Shown here piece after piece: positions 26,572 to 35,961 of a DNA stretch of 64,000 nt. This DNA is from Nocardia amikacinitolerans NBRC 108937. Lineage in GTDB: Bacteria > Actinomycetota > Actinomycetes > Mycobacteriales > Mycobacteriaceae. A model generated the notes under the pieces. It saw only the letters and a program-made list of their open reading frames with translations. It did no database searches and was not told where the DNA came from. The first letter of the stretch is position 1, and each line of letters begins with the position of its first letter. A program made the position numbers and the translations under genes. The stretch is taken from the NCBI RefSeq assembly GCF_001612615.1, contig NZ_BDAU01000022.1:62001-126000 (forward strand), in the 5' to 3' direction.

Positions 26572-26886
26572 CGCGAACACTCCATGGGTACGACGTGAGC
26601 AGCAGCACACCCTGCCGGTTGCACAACGGAAGATACATGGTGTTCACCCGCCACGCCCGAAGAGCGGTCCAGAAGGCCAGGTCGCGGAGGATGTCGGGGC
26701 AGCGCTGCGAGGCGGTGCGTGGCCGTCGTGTTCGGTTGCGCGGTTCGGACAAGCTGGCCGGCCCGCGCTCGCGGTGCGGAGACGGCCCCGCGGCTCGAGC
26801 GCGGCCGCGTCCGCTCGGTGGCCGACCCGCACGACGGATGGACGGCCAGCGGACGGTGTCGGGACCCGCGGCTACTCTGGCTGCCG
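26572..26886. other. Divergent intergenic region, no gene seen
   Basis: These 315 bases separate the LpqY-type gene from the divergent DUF2786 gene and must contain both promoters. I see no convincing reading frame and no clear operator. Confidence 0.5.
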
Positions 26887-27729
26887 ATGACTTCGCCGAA
26901 CGCGGTTCCCGATCGGATGCTCACACGCATCGGCGGTCTGCTGCGCAAGGCCGAGGCCACCGACAACGAGCACGAGGCCGAGGCGTTCCTCGCCGCGGCG
27001 CAGCGGCTGGCCACCCGCTCCTCGATCGATCTCGCGGTGGCGCGGGCGCACATCGCCGGGCGCGAGCGCAGGCCGACGCCGGTGCAGCGGGTGATCCCGA
27101 TCGGCGAGCCGGGTAAGAAAGGGCTGCGCACCTACGTGCAGCTGTTCGTCGCGATCGCGCACGCCAACGACGTGCGCTGCGATGTTGCCCGCACCTCGAC
27201 CCAGGTCTACGCCTACGGCTTCGACACCGATATCGACACCTGCGAGGCGCTCTACGCCAGCCTGCTCGTCCAAATGGTGCGCGCTTCCGACCACTACATA
27301 AAGACGGGGCAGTACCGTTCGGCGACCGTCGAGAAGATCGTCAGCGAAAAGCGCTGGGGGCGCACGGTACAGCGTCGCGTGCAAGCCCCCGCGGCGCCGG
27401 TGACAGCCCGGCTGAACTTCCAGATGGCCTTTGCCGCGCGCATCGGCCGCCGCCTGGCCGAAGTGAAGTCGGAAGTGGAAGCCGAAGCGGTGGCGCCCGA
27501 GACGGCCGCCGTCGGAACCGCGCTCGCACTGCGCAACAAGGAACTGGAACTGACCGACTTCTACAGCCGTACCTCGGAAGCTCGCGGAACTTGGCGCGGC
27601 CCGCAAGCCTCGGCCGGACATTCGGCGGCCGCCCGGCGCGCGGGTGATCGGGCTGGGCAAGCGGCGCGGTTGGGTACTTCGCCCGAATTGGGCGGTGCGC
27701 GTGGGCAGTTGACCTCCGGTGCCGGGTGA
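26887..27729 (+). CDS. DUF2786 domain protein
   Basis: The product is 280 residues from ATG 26887; the frame is open upstream but lacks family similarity. The N-terminal DUF2786 domain is plain: MLTRIGGLLRKAEATDNEHEAEAFLAAAQ, then the SSIDLAVARAH segment. The middle region TYVQLFVAIAHANDVRCDV with CEALYASLLVQMVRASDHY is typical of the actinobacterial members. It pairs with the HExxH gene downstream, a conserved two-gene association. The last 40 residues lie in a degenerate repeat and are probably poorly conserved. Biochemical function unknown. Confidence 0.82.
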   Translation: MTSPNAVPDRMLTRIGGLLRKAEATDNEHEAEAFLAAAQRLATRSSIDLAVARAHIAGRERRPTPVQRVIPIGEPGKKGLRTYVQLFVAIAHANDVRCDVARTSTQVYAYGFDTDIDTCEALYASLLVQMVRASDHYIKTGQYRSATVEKIVSEKRWGRTVQRRVQAPAAPVTARLNFQMAFAARIGRRLAEVKSEVEAEAVAPETAAVGTALALRNKELELTDFYSRTSEARGTWRGPQASAGHSAAARRAGDRAGQAARLGTSPELGGARGQLTSGAG

Positions 27730-27930
27730 GCTGTGGGCGGTCGGGTCGATCGGCGCGGCTGGGCACGTCATCCAATTGGGTAGATCCTCGACCTCCGACG
27801 CGGGTGGGGAAGCCGTGGGCCTGGCGAGTGGCAGATCTGGGCACTTTCGCCCATTTGGGCGGCGCGCGTGGGCAGTCGACTTCGAGTGCGCTGGGTGATT
27901 CGTCGGATGGCGGTGGGCGAGCACTGGAAT
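27655..27930. repeat. Degenerate tandem repeat around the 3' end of the DUF2786 gene
   Basis: Roughly three copies of an 80-90 base unit can be aligned by eye: TTGGGTACTTCGCCCGAATT / CTGGGCACGTCATCCAATT / CTGGGCACTTTCGCCCATTT, each followed by a GGGCGG..GCGTGGGCAG-like tail. The first copy is coding, and the stop of the DUF2786 gene lies within it. The copies explain why the tail of that protein looks like low-complexity sequence. Confidence 0.5.
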
Positions 27931-27968
27931 GCCGATGGCGGCAATGATTTCGGTCCCGCGCGGGATGC

Positions 27969-28535
27969 ATGGTGCGGGTGGAGAGGTTGTCAGACGACTG
28001 GGAGTCGAAGGATGTTGCGGCGGTGAGTGTGCGAGATGCGCAGCGCGCCAAGGTGTACGACGCCGAGCAGTTGGTGCGCGGGATGTTCGATCGGGCCGAC
28101 GAGCACGGCAACCGCACCGTCGAACTCTACGGCTCGCAGATCACGTTGCCCATCGAACGCCGTTTCGCTTCGGTCGAGTCGGTCCAGACCTATGCTGAGA
28201 AGGTGCTCGCCCTCAATTGGGTTCGGGCCCAATGGGATCGAGCCGAGGTGCCGGTTCGGGTGCGGTCGCGTGCCGGAGCGACCGCCGCTCACTACGAAGC
28301 GGCCGACGCGGTCCTCGCGGTGCCGCTGCACACCGGCGGCACCGCGTGGGCTCTGCGCGAACTGGTCGTACTGCACGAACTGGCCCACCATCTGGAACCC
28401 GCTGCCGAGAAGGTCGCACCCCACGGCCCCGAGTTCTGCACTCGCTACCTCGAATTGGTGGATGGCATCATCGGCCCGGAAGCGGCTCTCGTGCTGCGCG
28501 GCGCGTTGCTCGGCTGCGGGGTCCGCCTCGGCTGA
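27969..28535 (+). CDS. Putative zinc metallopeptidase-like protein (TIGR04338 type)
   Basis: The product is 188 residues from ATG 27969, or 170 from GTG 28023, which begins closer to the family start (VRDAQRAKVYDAEQLVRG) and has GAAGGA ten bases upstream. The zinc-binding HExxH is HELAHH in LRELVVLHELAHHLEP, with HGPEFCTRYLELV downstream as the third-ligand region. It is a small cytoplasmic single-domain protein. It usually occurs beside a DUF2786 gene, as here. The substrate is unknown; the metallo-hydrolase label rests on the HExxH motif. Confidence 0.82.
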   Translation: MVRVERLSDDWESKDVAAVSVRDAQRAKVYDAEQLVRGMFDRADEHGNRTVELYGSQITLPIERRFASVESVQTYAEKVLALNWVRAQWDRAEVPVRVRSRAGATAAHYEAADAVLAVPLHTGGTAWALRELVVLHELAHHLEPAAEKVAPHGPEFCTRYLELVDGIIGPEAALVLRGALLGCGVRLG

Positions 28536-29116
28536 ACGGGCGGTCCCGCAATCGACGGGAGAGAAATGGTTGCTTTCGGTGGCGGCGGAACCACCCTTTG
28601 ACTACCGCCAGATCCATTTGACTACGGTCGATAGAGAAATGGCTGTTCAACGGAAGTGCAGCGTGATGTGCGTGCAAGGGCTCGGACGAGACTTCGCCCG
28701 GCAGCGCACTGTGGGCGTACCTCCGACGGCCATGCGCAGGCTTCGAGCAGGCCGCAGTGCGGGCTTCGGGAAGTGCGCCGGCAGGGGAGCAGTTCGAGCG
28801 GGGCGCGGTGGGGCTTCCAGCAAGGTGCGGACCGCGCGTCGAGCACGATGCGGTGCGGGCTCGGGCAGGCCCGGTGCTGGCAGAGAGGTCGGTTTCGACT
28901 AGGGAGCAAAGCGCGGACGCGCTCGTAGCGGGGTGCCACGAGGCGGGCGAGGTAGAGCACGCGGTTGCGGGGATGCGCTCTGCGCGCGCTCCGGAACGTC
29001 CGGTAGCGCCGGTTCCCCTTCAGGCGAGCAGGGCGCGAACACGTTCGCGGCGGCCGCGGCGATGTGGGCGGGGTGACGGTGCGGATACTTTGCTGTGTAA
29101 GGCCGGTAGCCGACCT
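28536..29116. other. Stretch without a gene, containing decayed copies of the menC 3' end
   Basis: No intact gene is visible in these 581 bases. Two decayed copies of the last codons of menC are found at 28909-28954 and 29022-29095 (see the repeat entry). The rest, 28536-28900, shows nothing I can identify. Confidence 0.6.
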
Positions 29117-29164
29117 CTAGGCGAGCAAGGCGCAGACGCGCTCGTAGCGGGCGTGCCACCAGGC
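28909..29164 (-). repeat. Three serial copies of the menC 3' end (two decayed, one genuine)
   Basis: The genuine menC end (29117-29164) reads, on the plus strand, CTAGGCGAGCAAGGCGCAGA then CGCGCTCGTAGCGGG. An almost identical segment lies at 28909-28954 (CTAGGGAGCAAAGCGCGGAC...), and a more diverged one at 29022-29095 (AGGCGAGCAGGGCGCGAAC...). In translation these give RYERVCALLA, RYERVRALLP and RRERVRALLA. The spacing is about 100 bases between copies. Confidence 0.7.
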
Positions 29165-30088
29165 GACGCGGTCGGGGTCGGGGTGGCGGTAGCGGTCGAG
29201 GAGGTCGGGGTCCGGCGACAGTGGCGCGCGGGGGACCGGGAGGAAACCGTCCACCGGACGCAAGGATTCGGTGACCACATCGCCCTCGAAGAGGGAAATC
29301 GTGCCGAGTCCGCAGGCGAAGTCGAGTTCGGGGAGCGCACCGGCCAGCGCCAGCTGTGCGCCAAGGCCGACGCTGGTCTCCAGCGCGGAGGAGACCACGC
29401 AGGGCAGCCCGGCCGCCGCCGCAACCTCGAGTGCGCGCCGAACGCCGCCCAGCGGTGTGCATTTCAGCACCGCGACGTCGGCCGCGCCCGCCACGGCGAC
29501 GCGCAGCGGATCCTCTGCGCGCCGGATGGATTCGTCGGCGGCGATGCGCACGTCGACCTTCCTGCGCACCGCGGCGAGTTCCTCGATCGTGCGGCACGGT
29601 TGCTCGACGTATTCCAAACCGCCTGCGGCGCGGTCGATTTGCGTGATGTGTGCGATCGCGGTGTCCACATCCCACACCGCGTTGGCGTCCACCCGAATTC
29701 CGCCGTCCGGACCGAGCGCGTCGCGGACCGCCTCGACCCGCGCCAGGTCCTCGGCGAGCGAATCCGGATGGTCGGCGACCTTCACCTTGGCAGTGCGGCA
29801 CCCCGACGTGCTGACGATCCGATGCGCCCGCTCCGGATCGACCGCGGGCACCGTGCAATTGATCGGAATCCGCTCCCGCACCGGTCCCGGCCATCCGGTC
29901 GTCACCTGCTCCAATGCCGTGGCCAGCCAGCCCGCCGCCTCCCGATCGTCGTACTCGGGAAACGGGCAGAACTCACCCCAGCCCAGCGGCCCGGGAATCA
30001 ACATCCCCTCCCGCACGGTGATCCCGCGAAACCGTGTGCGCAGCGGAATCGCGTAGACGACGGGCTCGGGAGAGATGTCGGCAGTCAT
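29117..30088 (-). CDS. menC: o-Succinylbenzoate synthase
   Basis: The product is 323 residues (MTADISPEPVVYAIPLRTRF). It is an enolase-superfamily enzyme with the MenC arrangement: AKVKVAD (catalytic Lys), VDANAVWD (metal Asp), EQP (metal Glu), ADES (metal Asp) and VLKCTPLGG (second catalytic Lys). It dehydrates SHCHC to o-succinylbenzoate in menaquinone synthesis. No other men gene is in the window. Length is typical for the actinobacterial enzymes. Confidence 0.93.
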   Translation of the reverse strand: MTADISPEPVVYAIPLRTRFRGITVREGMLIPGPLGWGEFCPFPEYDDREAAGWLATALEQVTTGWPGPVRERIPINCTVPAVDPERAHRIVSTSGCRTAKVKVADHPDSLAEDLARVEAVRDALGPDGGIRVDANAVWDVDTAIAHITQIDRAAGGLEYVEQPCRTIEELAAVRRKVDVRIAADESIRRAEDPLRVAVAGAADVAVLKCTPLGGVRRALEVAAAAGLPCVVSSALETSVGLGAQLALAGALPELDFACGLGTISLFEGDVVTESLRPVDGFLPVPRAPLSPDPDLLDRYRHPDPDRVAWWHARYERVCALLA

Positions 30089-30180
30089 CGCTCGTCAGCC
30101 TACGGGCGTCGGCGTCGCGGGCATCGACCGGCAATCGGATCGGCGCGGCAGGGTTATGCGGCTTACGGGCTGGCGCGGCG

Positions 30181-30277
30181 CACCCATCGGTACGGCGGGC
30201 GGGTCGGTACGGCAGGGGGCTGGTGCGCCACACCCATCGGTACGGCGGGTGGGTTGGTACGGCAGGGGCTGGTGCGG
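30181..30277. repeat. Two tandem copies of a 50-base unit
   Basis: The unit begins CACCCATCGGTACGGCGGG at 30181 and again at 30231, followed in both by GGTACGGCAGGGG and GCTGGTGCG; there are a few substitutions and one indel between the copies. Confidence 0.85.
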
Positions 30278-30350
30278 CGAGCGGGGCATGGCAGGCACAT
30301 CGGTGCCAACAGCCCCGTCCACAAAGGTTGGACAAGCAACGCCGACTAAA

Positions 30351-30462
30351 AAGGTCACCCTCAGTCGGCCATCGCACCGAAGGTCGCCCCTGGTCGGCCA
30401 TCGCACCGAAGGTCGCCCTCGGTCGGCCCACCGCACCAAAGGTCGCCCTCAGTCGGCCCACC
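30351..30462. repeat. Four tandem copies of a 29-30 base unit
   Basis: Units start at 30351, 30380, 30409 and 30439 with AAGGTC[AG]CCC, continue with [AG]GTCGGCC and end in CACC[GA]. The copies differ by substitutions and are contiguous without spacers, so this is a tandem repeat rather than a CRISPR array. Confidence 0.85.
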
Positions 30463-30679
30463 AGGACACACAGGTCGGGTGAATGAAGGTGACGTCCAGT
30501 CGGTCTGGCGGGATGGAGGTGACCTTGGTCGGGTACCGCGCCGACCATTCTGGACGCGGCACCAGTGCGGCCAGTGAATCGGCGTGATAAGCGGATCGGC
30601 GTGGTAGGCCGATCGGCATGGCAATCAATGGCCCTCGGTCGCGCGGTTGTTCGGGCACCTAGGCGGGCACCCTGGACCT

Positions 30680-30997
30680 ATGAGCGCGGTGGTGGTTCGG
30701 CAACTGGGAGACTTGGTGCGCGCCACGGTCGCAACCTTGATCGCCCTCGGAGTCGGCTGGACAGCAGCACTTCTCGTCCCGCTGTACGACTTCCTCGTAG
30801 ACGATGAACAGCGGTATCTACCGATCCCCTATGCGATCGCCTGGGTAGGCATCGCCGCGGCGGGTGTGGCGGCCGCGGTGATGTCCTTCTCGAAGTTGCG
30901 CAGGCGCAGGCCAATTGGCTGGACGCCACTGGTGGCCGTCCCGTTGGTAATCGAGTCTTGGCTACTCGGGTGCCTCGTCGCACTCGTGCTCGGCTAG
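30680..30997 (+). CDS. Small membrane protein, unknown function
   Basis: The product is 105 residues from ATG 30680 (MSAVVVRQLGDLVRATVATL). Three hydrophobic helices are predicted (about 12-30, 45-62 and 78-103), with a basic cytoplasmic loop KLRRRRPIGW between helices 2 and 3. No family recognised. It stands alone, 66 bases before the convergent end of the thiolase gene. Confidence 0.6.
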   Translation: MSAVVVRQLGDLVRATVATLIALGVGWTAALLVPLYDFLVDDEQRYLPIPYAIAWVGIAAAGVAAAVMSFSKLRRRRPIGWTPLVAVPLVIESWLLGCLVALVLG

Positions 30998-31062
30998 GTC
31001 GTTACCCAGGCCGACCGGAAGGTGTCGCCGCGGGCGCCCGGCGGAACCGGGCGCCCACTCGC

Positions 31063-32232
31063 TCACAACCGCTCGAGAATGGTGGCGTTCGCGAGCCCAC
31101 CCGCCTCACACATCGTCTGCAACCCGTACCGCGCCCCGCGGTCCTGCATGGCGTGCACCAGGGTCGTCATCAGCCGGGCACCGGAGGCCCCCAACGGATG
31201 ACCGATCGCGATCGCCCCACCGTTGACGTTCACCTTCGACATATCCGCCCCGGTGTCCTGCGCCCACGCGAGCACCACCGGAGAGAACGCCTCGTTGATC
31301 TCGACCAGATCGATATCGGAGAGCTGAAGGCCAGCTCGCTGCAACACCTTTCGGGTCGCCGGGATGACCGCGGTGAGCATCATGAGCGGGTCGTCGCCCG
31401 CGACGGCGAAGCTGTGCAGGCGGGCCAGCGGGCGCAGCCCGAGCTGCTCGGCGCGTTCGCTGGTCATGATCAGCACCGCGGCGCTGCCGTCGCTGACCTG
31501 GCTAGCGCTCGCGGCGGTGATCTGCCAGCCGATCTGCGGGAAGCGCTCGGCCATGGCGGGGTCGTAGTAGGCGGGTCGCAGCCCGGCGAGGGTGTCGAGG
31601 GTGCTGCCGACGCGGATGCCCTCGTCGGATTCCAGTCCGTTGATCGGCGCGAGCTCGGCGGCGAACAGGCCGTTCTTCGTTGCGCGCGCGGCCTTTTCGT
31701 GGCTGGTCAGCGCGACCTCGTCGAGCTGTGTGCGGGTGAGTCCCCACTTCGCGGCGATGAGTTCCGCGCTGATGCCTTGCGGTACAAGGCCTTCCGGATA
31801 GCGTTCGGCGAACGCGACACCCGAGACGTCCTCGGAGCCGACGAGGTTGGCGCCCATCGGTATTCGGCCCATCGATTCGACGCCCGCGGCGACCGCGATG
31901 TCGTACGCGCCCGCGATGACGCCTTGCGCTGCGAAGTGGATGGCCTGCTGGCTGCTGCCGCACTGCCGGTCCACCGTTGTCGCGGGCACCGATTCGGGGT
32001 AGCCCGCGGCCAGCGCCGCCCGTCGCGTCACATTCGCGCCCTGCTCGCCGACCTGCGTGACCACACCGCCGATCACGTCATCGATCAGCGCGGGATCGAT
32101 GCCGCTGCGTTCGACCACCGCGCGCAGGCTGTGCGCGAGCAGGTCCACCGCGTGCACGTCGTGCAGCGCTCCGTTCGGTTTCCCCTTGCCGATCGGCGTG
32201 CGCACCGCTTCGACGATCACCGCGTCTCTCAT
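31063..32232 (-). CDS. Thiolase (acetyl-CoA C-acyltransferase, degradative type)
   Basis: The product is 389 residues. Thiolase motifs are intact: the acyl-accepting Cys in VDRQCGSSQQA, EINEAFSPV, the catalytic His in IGHPLGASGARL, and the second Cys in MCEAGGLANATI. It cleaves or forms 3-ketoacyl-CoA in beta-oxidation or a related pathway. It is divergent from an HxlR-family regulator, and a near-perfect inverted repeat lies in the shared promoter region, so HxlR control of this gene is likely. Chain-length preference cannot be read from sequence. Confidence 0.93.
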   Translation of the reverse strand: MRDAVIVEAVRTPIGKGKPNGALHDVHAVDLLAHSLRAVVERSGIDPALIDDVIGGVVTQVGEQGANVTRRAALAAGYPESVPATTVDRQCGSSQQAIHFAAQGVIAGAYDIAVAAGVESMGRIPMGANLVGSEDVSGVAFAERYPEGLVPQGISAELIAAKWGLTRTQLDEVALTSHEKAARATKNGLFAAELAPINGLESDEGIRVGSTLDTLAGLRPAYYDPAMAERFPQIGWQITAASASQVSDGSAAVLIMTSERAEQLGLRPLARLHSFAVAGDDPLMMLTAVIPATRKVLQRAGLQLSDIDLVEINEAFSPVVLAWAQDTGADMSKVNVNGGAIAIGHPLGASGARLMTTLVHAMQDRGARYGLQTMCEAGGLANATILERL

Positions 32233-32281
32233 GGTGAATCCTTCCTGTGACCGGGGCGGCTCAGCCCTGGCTCCATCGTCT

Positions 32282-32307
32282 TATAGTCAGGCTAGCGCCT
32301 GGATATA
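32282..32307. promoter_or_regulatory. Candidate HxlR operator overlapping a promoter
   Basis: The inverted repeat TATAGTCAGGC-tagc-GCCTGGATATA has nine of eleven positions matching between arms. It lies between the divergent thiolase and HxlR genes, 35 bases before the chosen HxlR start, and overlaps a possible -10 element TATACT (32304-32309). Confidence 0.55.
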
Positions 32308-32342
32308 CTCGACTCAAGCCAGTAGTCGCTATGATGTGCGTC

Positions 32343-32849
32343 ATGGCAGCCGTGATGGAAGGACCCTTGGCCGATCTCAGCTCGTGGCGGGCCGACGACT
32401 GCTCGATCGCGAAGGCGATGGACCTCATCGGCACGCGCTCGGCCGTGCTCATCCTGCGCGAGGCCTACTACGGCACCCGCCGCTTCGACGGTTTCGCCGC
32501 CCGGGTCGGCATCACCGATGCGGCCGCCGCCGCCCAGCTGCGCAAACTCACCGCGGCGGGCGTGCTCGCGAAGCAGCCGTACCAGGAAGAAGGCAAACGC
32601 ACCCGCCACGAATACGTGCTCACACCCATGGGCCGCGACCTGCTGCCCGCCATCTTGGCGCTGATGCAATGGGGTGACGCCCACTTACAACCGGGTCCGG
32701 CCCCATTGCTGCTGGTGGAGGTGGCGACGGGCGCGCCGGTCCGCGTCGAGGTGCGCAGCGCGACAGGCAAGGAAGTCGAACTGGAGGAACTCGGAATCCG
32801 AGTAAACGAGGACTACCTCCGCGAACGGCGGGAGCGCGCCGCGGAGTGA
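32343..32849 (+). CDS. HxlR-family transcriptional regulator
   Basis: The product is about 168 residues from ATG 32343; ATG 32331 or 32355 are also possible because no clear ribosome-binding site is present. HxlR winged-helix features are DCSIAKAMDLIGTRSAVLILREAYYG, FDGFAARVGITDAAAAAQLRKL and YVLTPMGRDLLPAILAL. The C-terminal 60 residues form a small extra domain. Family members sense redox or electrophile signals and control adjacent genes; the divergent thiolase is the probable target. Confidence 0.9.
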   Translation: MAAVMEGPLADLSSWRADDCSIAKAMDLIGTRSAVLILREAYYGTRRFDGFAARVGITDAAAAAQLRKLTAAGVLAKQPYQEEGKRTRHEYVLTPMGRDLLPAILALMQWGDAHLQPGPAPLLLVEVATGAPVRVEVRSATGKEVELEELGIRVNEDYLRERRERAAE

Positions 32850-33047
32850 GATGTTCCGCCGAGGTCGCGGCGACGCCGACTGAGCCGCACGAAGTCGAGG
32901 ACTCGACTGCGTGCGGTCAGGATGCCAAGGCCCGGGAACAGTCGAAAGGCGTCGAATAGCGGCTGTTGGAGCCACCGTTCGACGCCCTCGACCGGCGCAA
33001 CCGTCAATTCCCCACCGAGGGAAGAGAACCGGCGGTTGCTCCGACAC

Positions 33048-34142
<1,095 letters not shown>

Positions 34143-34911
34143 GGGAGATCACATCCCTTCACCGGCAGGAACGTGCCGGACGATCCGAGTAGAGGGGTCA
34201 CCGTCGCACGCGGCGCGCGGACGGTCCGGACGATGGTATCGGGGGACGCCCGGCGCGGGCGAGTCTGTCTGTTCAGTCGGAATCGCGCGCCGGTTTCAGT
34301 GCGAGTCCGAGCATCCGGCCCGGTGCGTCGAGACCCGGGCCGAGTTCGATGGATGCGTCTAGCCGGTGCATCACGTTGTTGCCGATGGCGCTGTCGAACA
34401 GAATGTTCGCCAGAAGTCGCCGCGTCCGCATGTTCATCGCGACGCGGGTCAGGACGTGACCCAGGGCCCGCGCACCATTCGCGGGCAGGTGGCGCTGCGG
34501 GAGACCGCATGGCGGGCGTTTCCATTGTCAACGTCGAAAATGCCTGTGCGAGTGGGTCGACCGAACTACCGCGATTCCATCAAGGGTTGCGGTACGGCTG
34601 ACACCTACGGCATCTTTATGGGCGGTGCGCCGGGAAGTCTGGTCGGCAGCACAGTCCGAGCCTCGGGCTGTGCTCGATCATCGATGGGTGGGGATCATGG
34701 CGCTGGTGTTGACCTTCGGTGTAACTCTGCCGGTCAGCGTGTCGCTCTCGGGGTGTCGATGCGGAGTCCGTCCCGCGATGACGGCCTCGCGCCGCACGCG
34801 GAGAACATCACGCATTCGGTCAGTGAACCCAACCGCCCCAAGCTGAGTCGGATGACTGAGTCGCACCTCCCATCTCACCGCGCGGGCGACGATCACGGAC
34901 GGAAGTAGAAC
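34143..34911. other. Stretch without an intact gene; one minus-strand gene remnant
   Basis: The only coding-like signal is the minus-strand remnant at 34273-34527. From 34530 to 34895 I see nothing recognisable. A good ribosome-binding site (GGAAG, about 34901) precedes the ATG at 34912. Confidence 0.5.
34273..34527 (-). pseudogene. C-terminal remnant of an unidentified protein
   Basis: An 84-codon minus-strand frame between two stops ends in a protein-like sequence: LTRVAMNMRTRRLLANILF, then SAIGNNVMHRLDASIEL and GLDAPGRMLGLALKP. Codon choice is strongly G/C at third positions, unlike the surrounding sequence. The upstream part (34528 and beyond) loses the coding pattern, so this looks like the end of a gene whose 5' part has been lost. 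A 55-residue protein from ATG 34437 is the alternative. Family not recognised. Confidence 0.45.
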
Positions 34912-35185
34912 ATGACCGATTTCAAGGTGAACCCAGACGATATCCGAAGGACCCGAGGCGCCGATCACCAGCGACCAGCCCCGCGAACCAGAGAGACGAG
35001 AGTCCCCGACCGCTGCTTCTTCGGATCCCATTCCAGAGCAGTCGTCCCACACCTCCAGCCAGTCGGCACAGCATGTAGTCCCAGGAACCCGCAAGCCCAA
35101 TCGCGATCGAATCGTCACACCCGAGGACCCGGATGACGACGACCTCTACTACCAGGACAGACGCCAACGGGGATGGCTGGAGTGA
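34912..35185 (+). pseudogene. Frameshifted small gene, possibly type VII secretion associated
   Basis: A well-placed GGAAG ribosome-binding site precedes ATG 34912. The first codons, MTDFKVNPDDIRR, look like the start of an EspC-type ESX-linked protein. Thereafter the coding pattern moves to the +1 frame, which is open from 34931 to the TGA at 35183-35185. It ends in a protein-like acidic tail, RIVTPEDPDDDDLYYQ then DRRQRGWLE. No start codon exists for that second frame, so a frameshift (or deletion plus frameshift) is the simplest reading; a sequencing error cannot be excluded. The ESX link is tentative. Confidence 0.4.
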
Positions 35186-35357
35186 CCGGGACACCGCAGA
35201 TCGACAAGGATCGGTACGACAGACCGCATGGCCGCGTGTGTCGCATCTCCGTCGCAGCGTTCAGCAGGCTCGAGTGAGCGACCCCCGACCACGGACCGAC
35301 GGCGGAAACGCGGTCGTGCGTTTACGCCGATGCAGCGAATCCCTGCCGTTGACCCAG

Positions 35358-35918
35358 ATGCTTTACCAGAACACCGTGCCGCGGACCGTGGCGCCGCTCG
35401 AATTGGAGATCGCTCAGAGTCTTCCGGATCTCTGTAGCCGGCATGGGCGCCCAGCCGTGTCACGCCAATCGATCAGAGTCTGCTTCTACGACACACGCTT
35501 GCACCCCCGTTCTCCTCGCGCGGGGATCGCGAATCCGGCGACAAAACAGCTGGCGCCGGTCTCGACGATCGTTGTCGGACGTTGGCCGGTCTGTGAAAGG
35601 TGCGAGCGCTCCACACATCGGTACCGCCGTATCGCCGCGGTGCTCATGTCGCTGATGGCCGTGAATCTGGCCGCGCTGCTGATCGTGGTGACCGCGGGCT
35701 GGGTCGGGTTCGACGTCGATGCGTTGATCCCGCCGCTCGTATGGGCGTTCTTTCCCGGCTCGGTACCGCTCGGGCTTGCGGCGGCGGTGTGGCTTGTCAA
35801 CAAAGGCATCGAGCCCGTGACGTTTCGTCCAATCGACGACGAACGGTTCGCTTCTGTGCAAGCCCACCCGAACTTTCGAGCAGCGATTCAAGCGGCAGCG
35901 GGAGGAGTGGGCGGATGA
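35358..35918 (+). CDS. Membrane protein with two transmembrane helices, unknown function
   Basis: About 186 residues from ATG 35358 (MLYQNTVPRTVAPLELEIAQ); the frame is open from 35133, but the upstream part looks non-coding. It has an N-terminal cytoplasmic segment with LPDLCSRHGRPAV and a CERC pair, two helices (LMSLMAVNLAALLIVVTAGW and a second around VPLGLAAAVWLV), then a short tail with DDERFASVQAHPNF. I do not recognise a family. The start is uncertain. A small membrane-protein gene follows 43 bases downstream. Confidence 0.6.
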   Translation: MLYQNTVPRTVAPLELEIAQSLPDLCSRHGRPAVSRQSIRVCFYDTRLHPRSPRAGIANPATKQLAPVSTIVVGRWPVCERCERSTHRYRRIAAVLMSLMAVNLAALLIVVTAGWVGFDVDALIPPLVWAFFPGSVPLGLAAAVWLVNKGIEPVTFRPIDDERFASVQAHPNFRAAIQAAAGGVGG

Positions 35919-35961
35919 AACAAGCAGTAGCCGGAGGCTTGCGGAGCGGAAGCCGACGGCC

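Larger units (their letters stand above)
30089..30679. other. Repeat-rich stretch without a gene
   Basis: These 591 bases contain two different tandem repeats (30181-30277 and 30351-30462) and a copy of a dispersed element around 30505-30543 that also occurs near 55100. No plausible gene on either strand. Confidence 0.7.

Noticed and set aside
28622..28960. A 112-codon minus-strand frame downstream of menC
   Set aside because: Its only protein-like part, RYERVRALL, is a decayed copy of the menC 3' end; the rest has no family features.
30351..30462. Regular 29-30 base repeats, possible CRISPR array
   Set aside because: The units are contiguous with no spacers, differ by substitutions, and no cas gene is present.
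34678..35118. A 146-codon minus-strand frame
   Set aside because: It overlaps the better supported plus-strand remnant at 34912-35185 and lacks a ribosome-binding site or family similarity.
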